NCBI GenBank assembly: GCA_003219335.1
Contig: QHOF01000132.1
Location: 1-5,917 of the forward strand
Source: Verrucomicrobiota bacterium
GTDB lineage: Bacteria > Verrucomicrobiota > Verrucomicrobiia > Chthoniobacterales > UBA10450
DNA length: 5,917 nt
Direction of reading: 5' to 3'
The position numbers and the translations under genes were made by a program. The first letter of the stretch is position 1, and each line of letters begins with the position of its first letter. Below are positions 5,890 through 5,917 of this stretch, in pieces. The notes below the pieces were generated by a model that made no database searches, was not told the DNA's origin, and was given only the letters and a program-made list of their open reading frames with translations.

Positions 5890-5903
5890 TCCGCCGCGGC
5901 GGA
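5890..5903. repeat. 14-bp GC-rich palindrome at window edge
   Basis: TCCGCCGCGGCGGA is a perfect palindrome followed by GGCCCTAC. It is probably the start of another REP-like element that continues beyond the window; only its edge is visible. Confidence 0.45.
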
Positions 5904-5917
5904 GGCCCTACAATATC

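Overview
The window looks like a piece of chromosome from a GC-rich, free-living bacterium. Three things make me favour the Verrucomicrobiota (Spartobacteria/Chthoniobacterales-like soil lineages): short palindromic repeats of a style I associate from memory with such genomes, genes without clear Shine-Dalgarno sequences, and frequent TTG/GTG starts. No ribosomal or other marker gene is present, so this placement is an inference.

Layout. Positions 1-373 (minus strand) carry the 5' part of a DsbA/FrnE-like thioredoxin-fold protein that runs off the left edge. It is separated from a divergent rhomboid protease gene (485-1498, plus) by about 110 bp of AT-rich, GTTAAAA-type quasi-repeat. Neither of these two genes has an ATG start. 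Twenty-seven bases after the rhomboid gene comes a class I SAM-dependent methyltransferase (1526-2371, plus), possibly in the same transcript. A 361-bp gap (2372-2732) holds no gene but is packed with inverted repeats, plus a degenerate second copy of the first codons of the next gene. That gene is a complete alpha-glucan (glycogen) phosphorylase, glgP (2733-5294, plus), the best identified gene here. A terminator-like hairpin pair follows it. The right end (about 5480-5917) contains the decayed remains of a PIN-domain (DUF3368-type) toxin gene on the minus strand, with two frameshifts and a lost C-terminus, and the last codons of what was probably its antitoxin. Repeat elements border both sides.

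The intact genes do not form one pathway. glgP serves glycogen/alpha-glucan breakdown to glucose 1-phosphate, the rhomboid protein cleaves membrane proteins, and the targets of the methyltransferase and the thioredoxin-fold protein cannot be read from sequence. I do not see a coherent new defence or metabolic system. The most notable signal is the small repeat elements, which occupy nearly every intergenic space and appear to have altered gene starts and disrupted a toxin-antitoxin pair.
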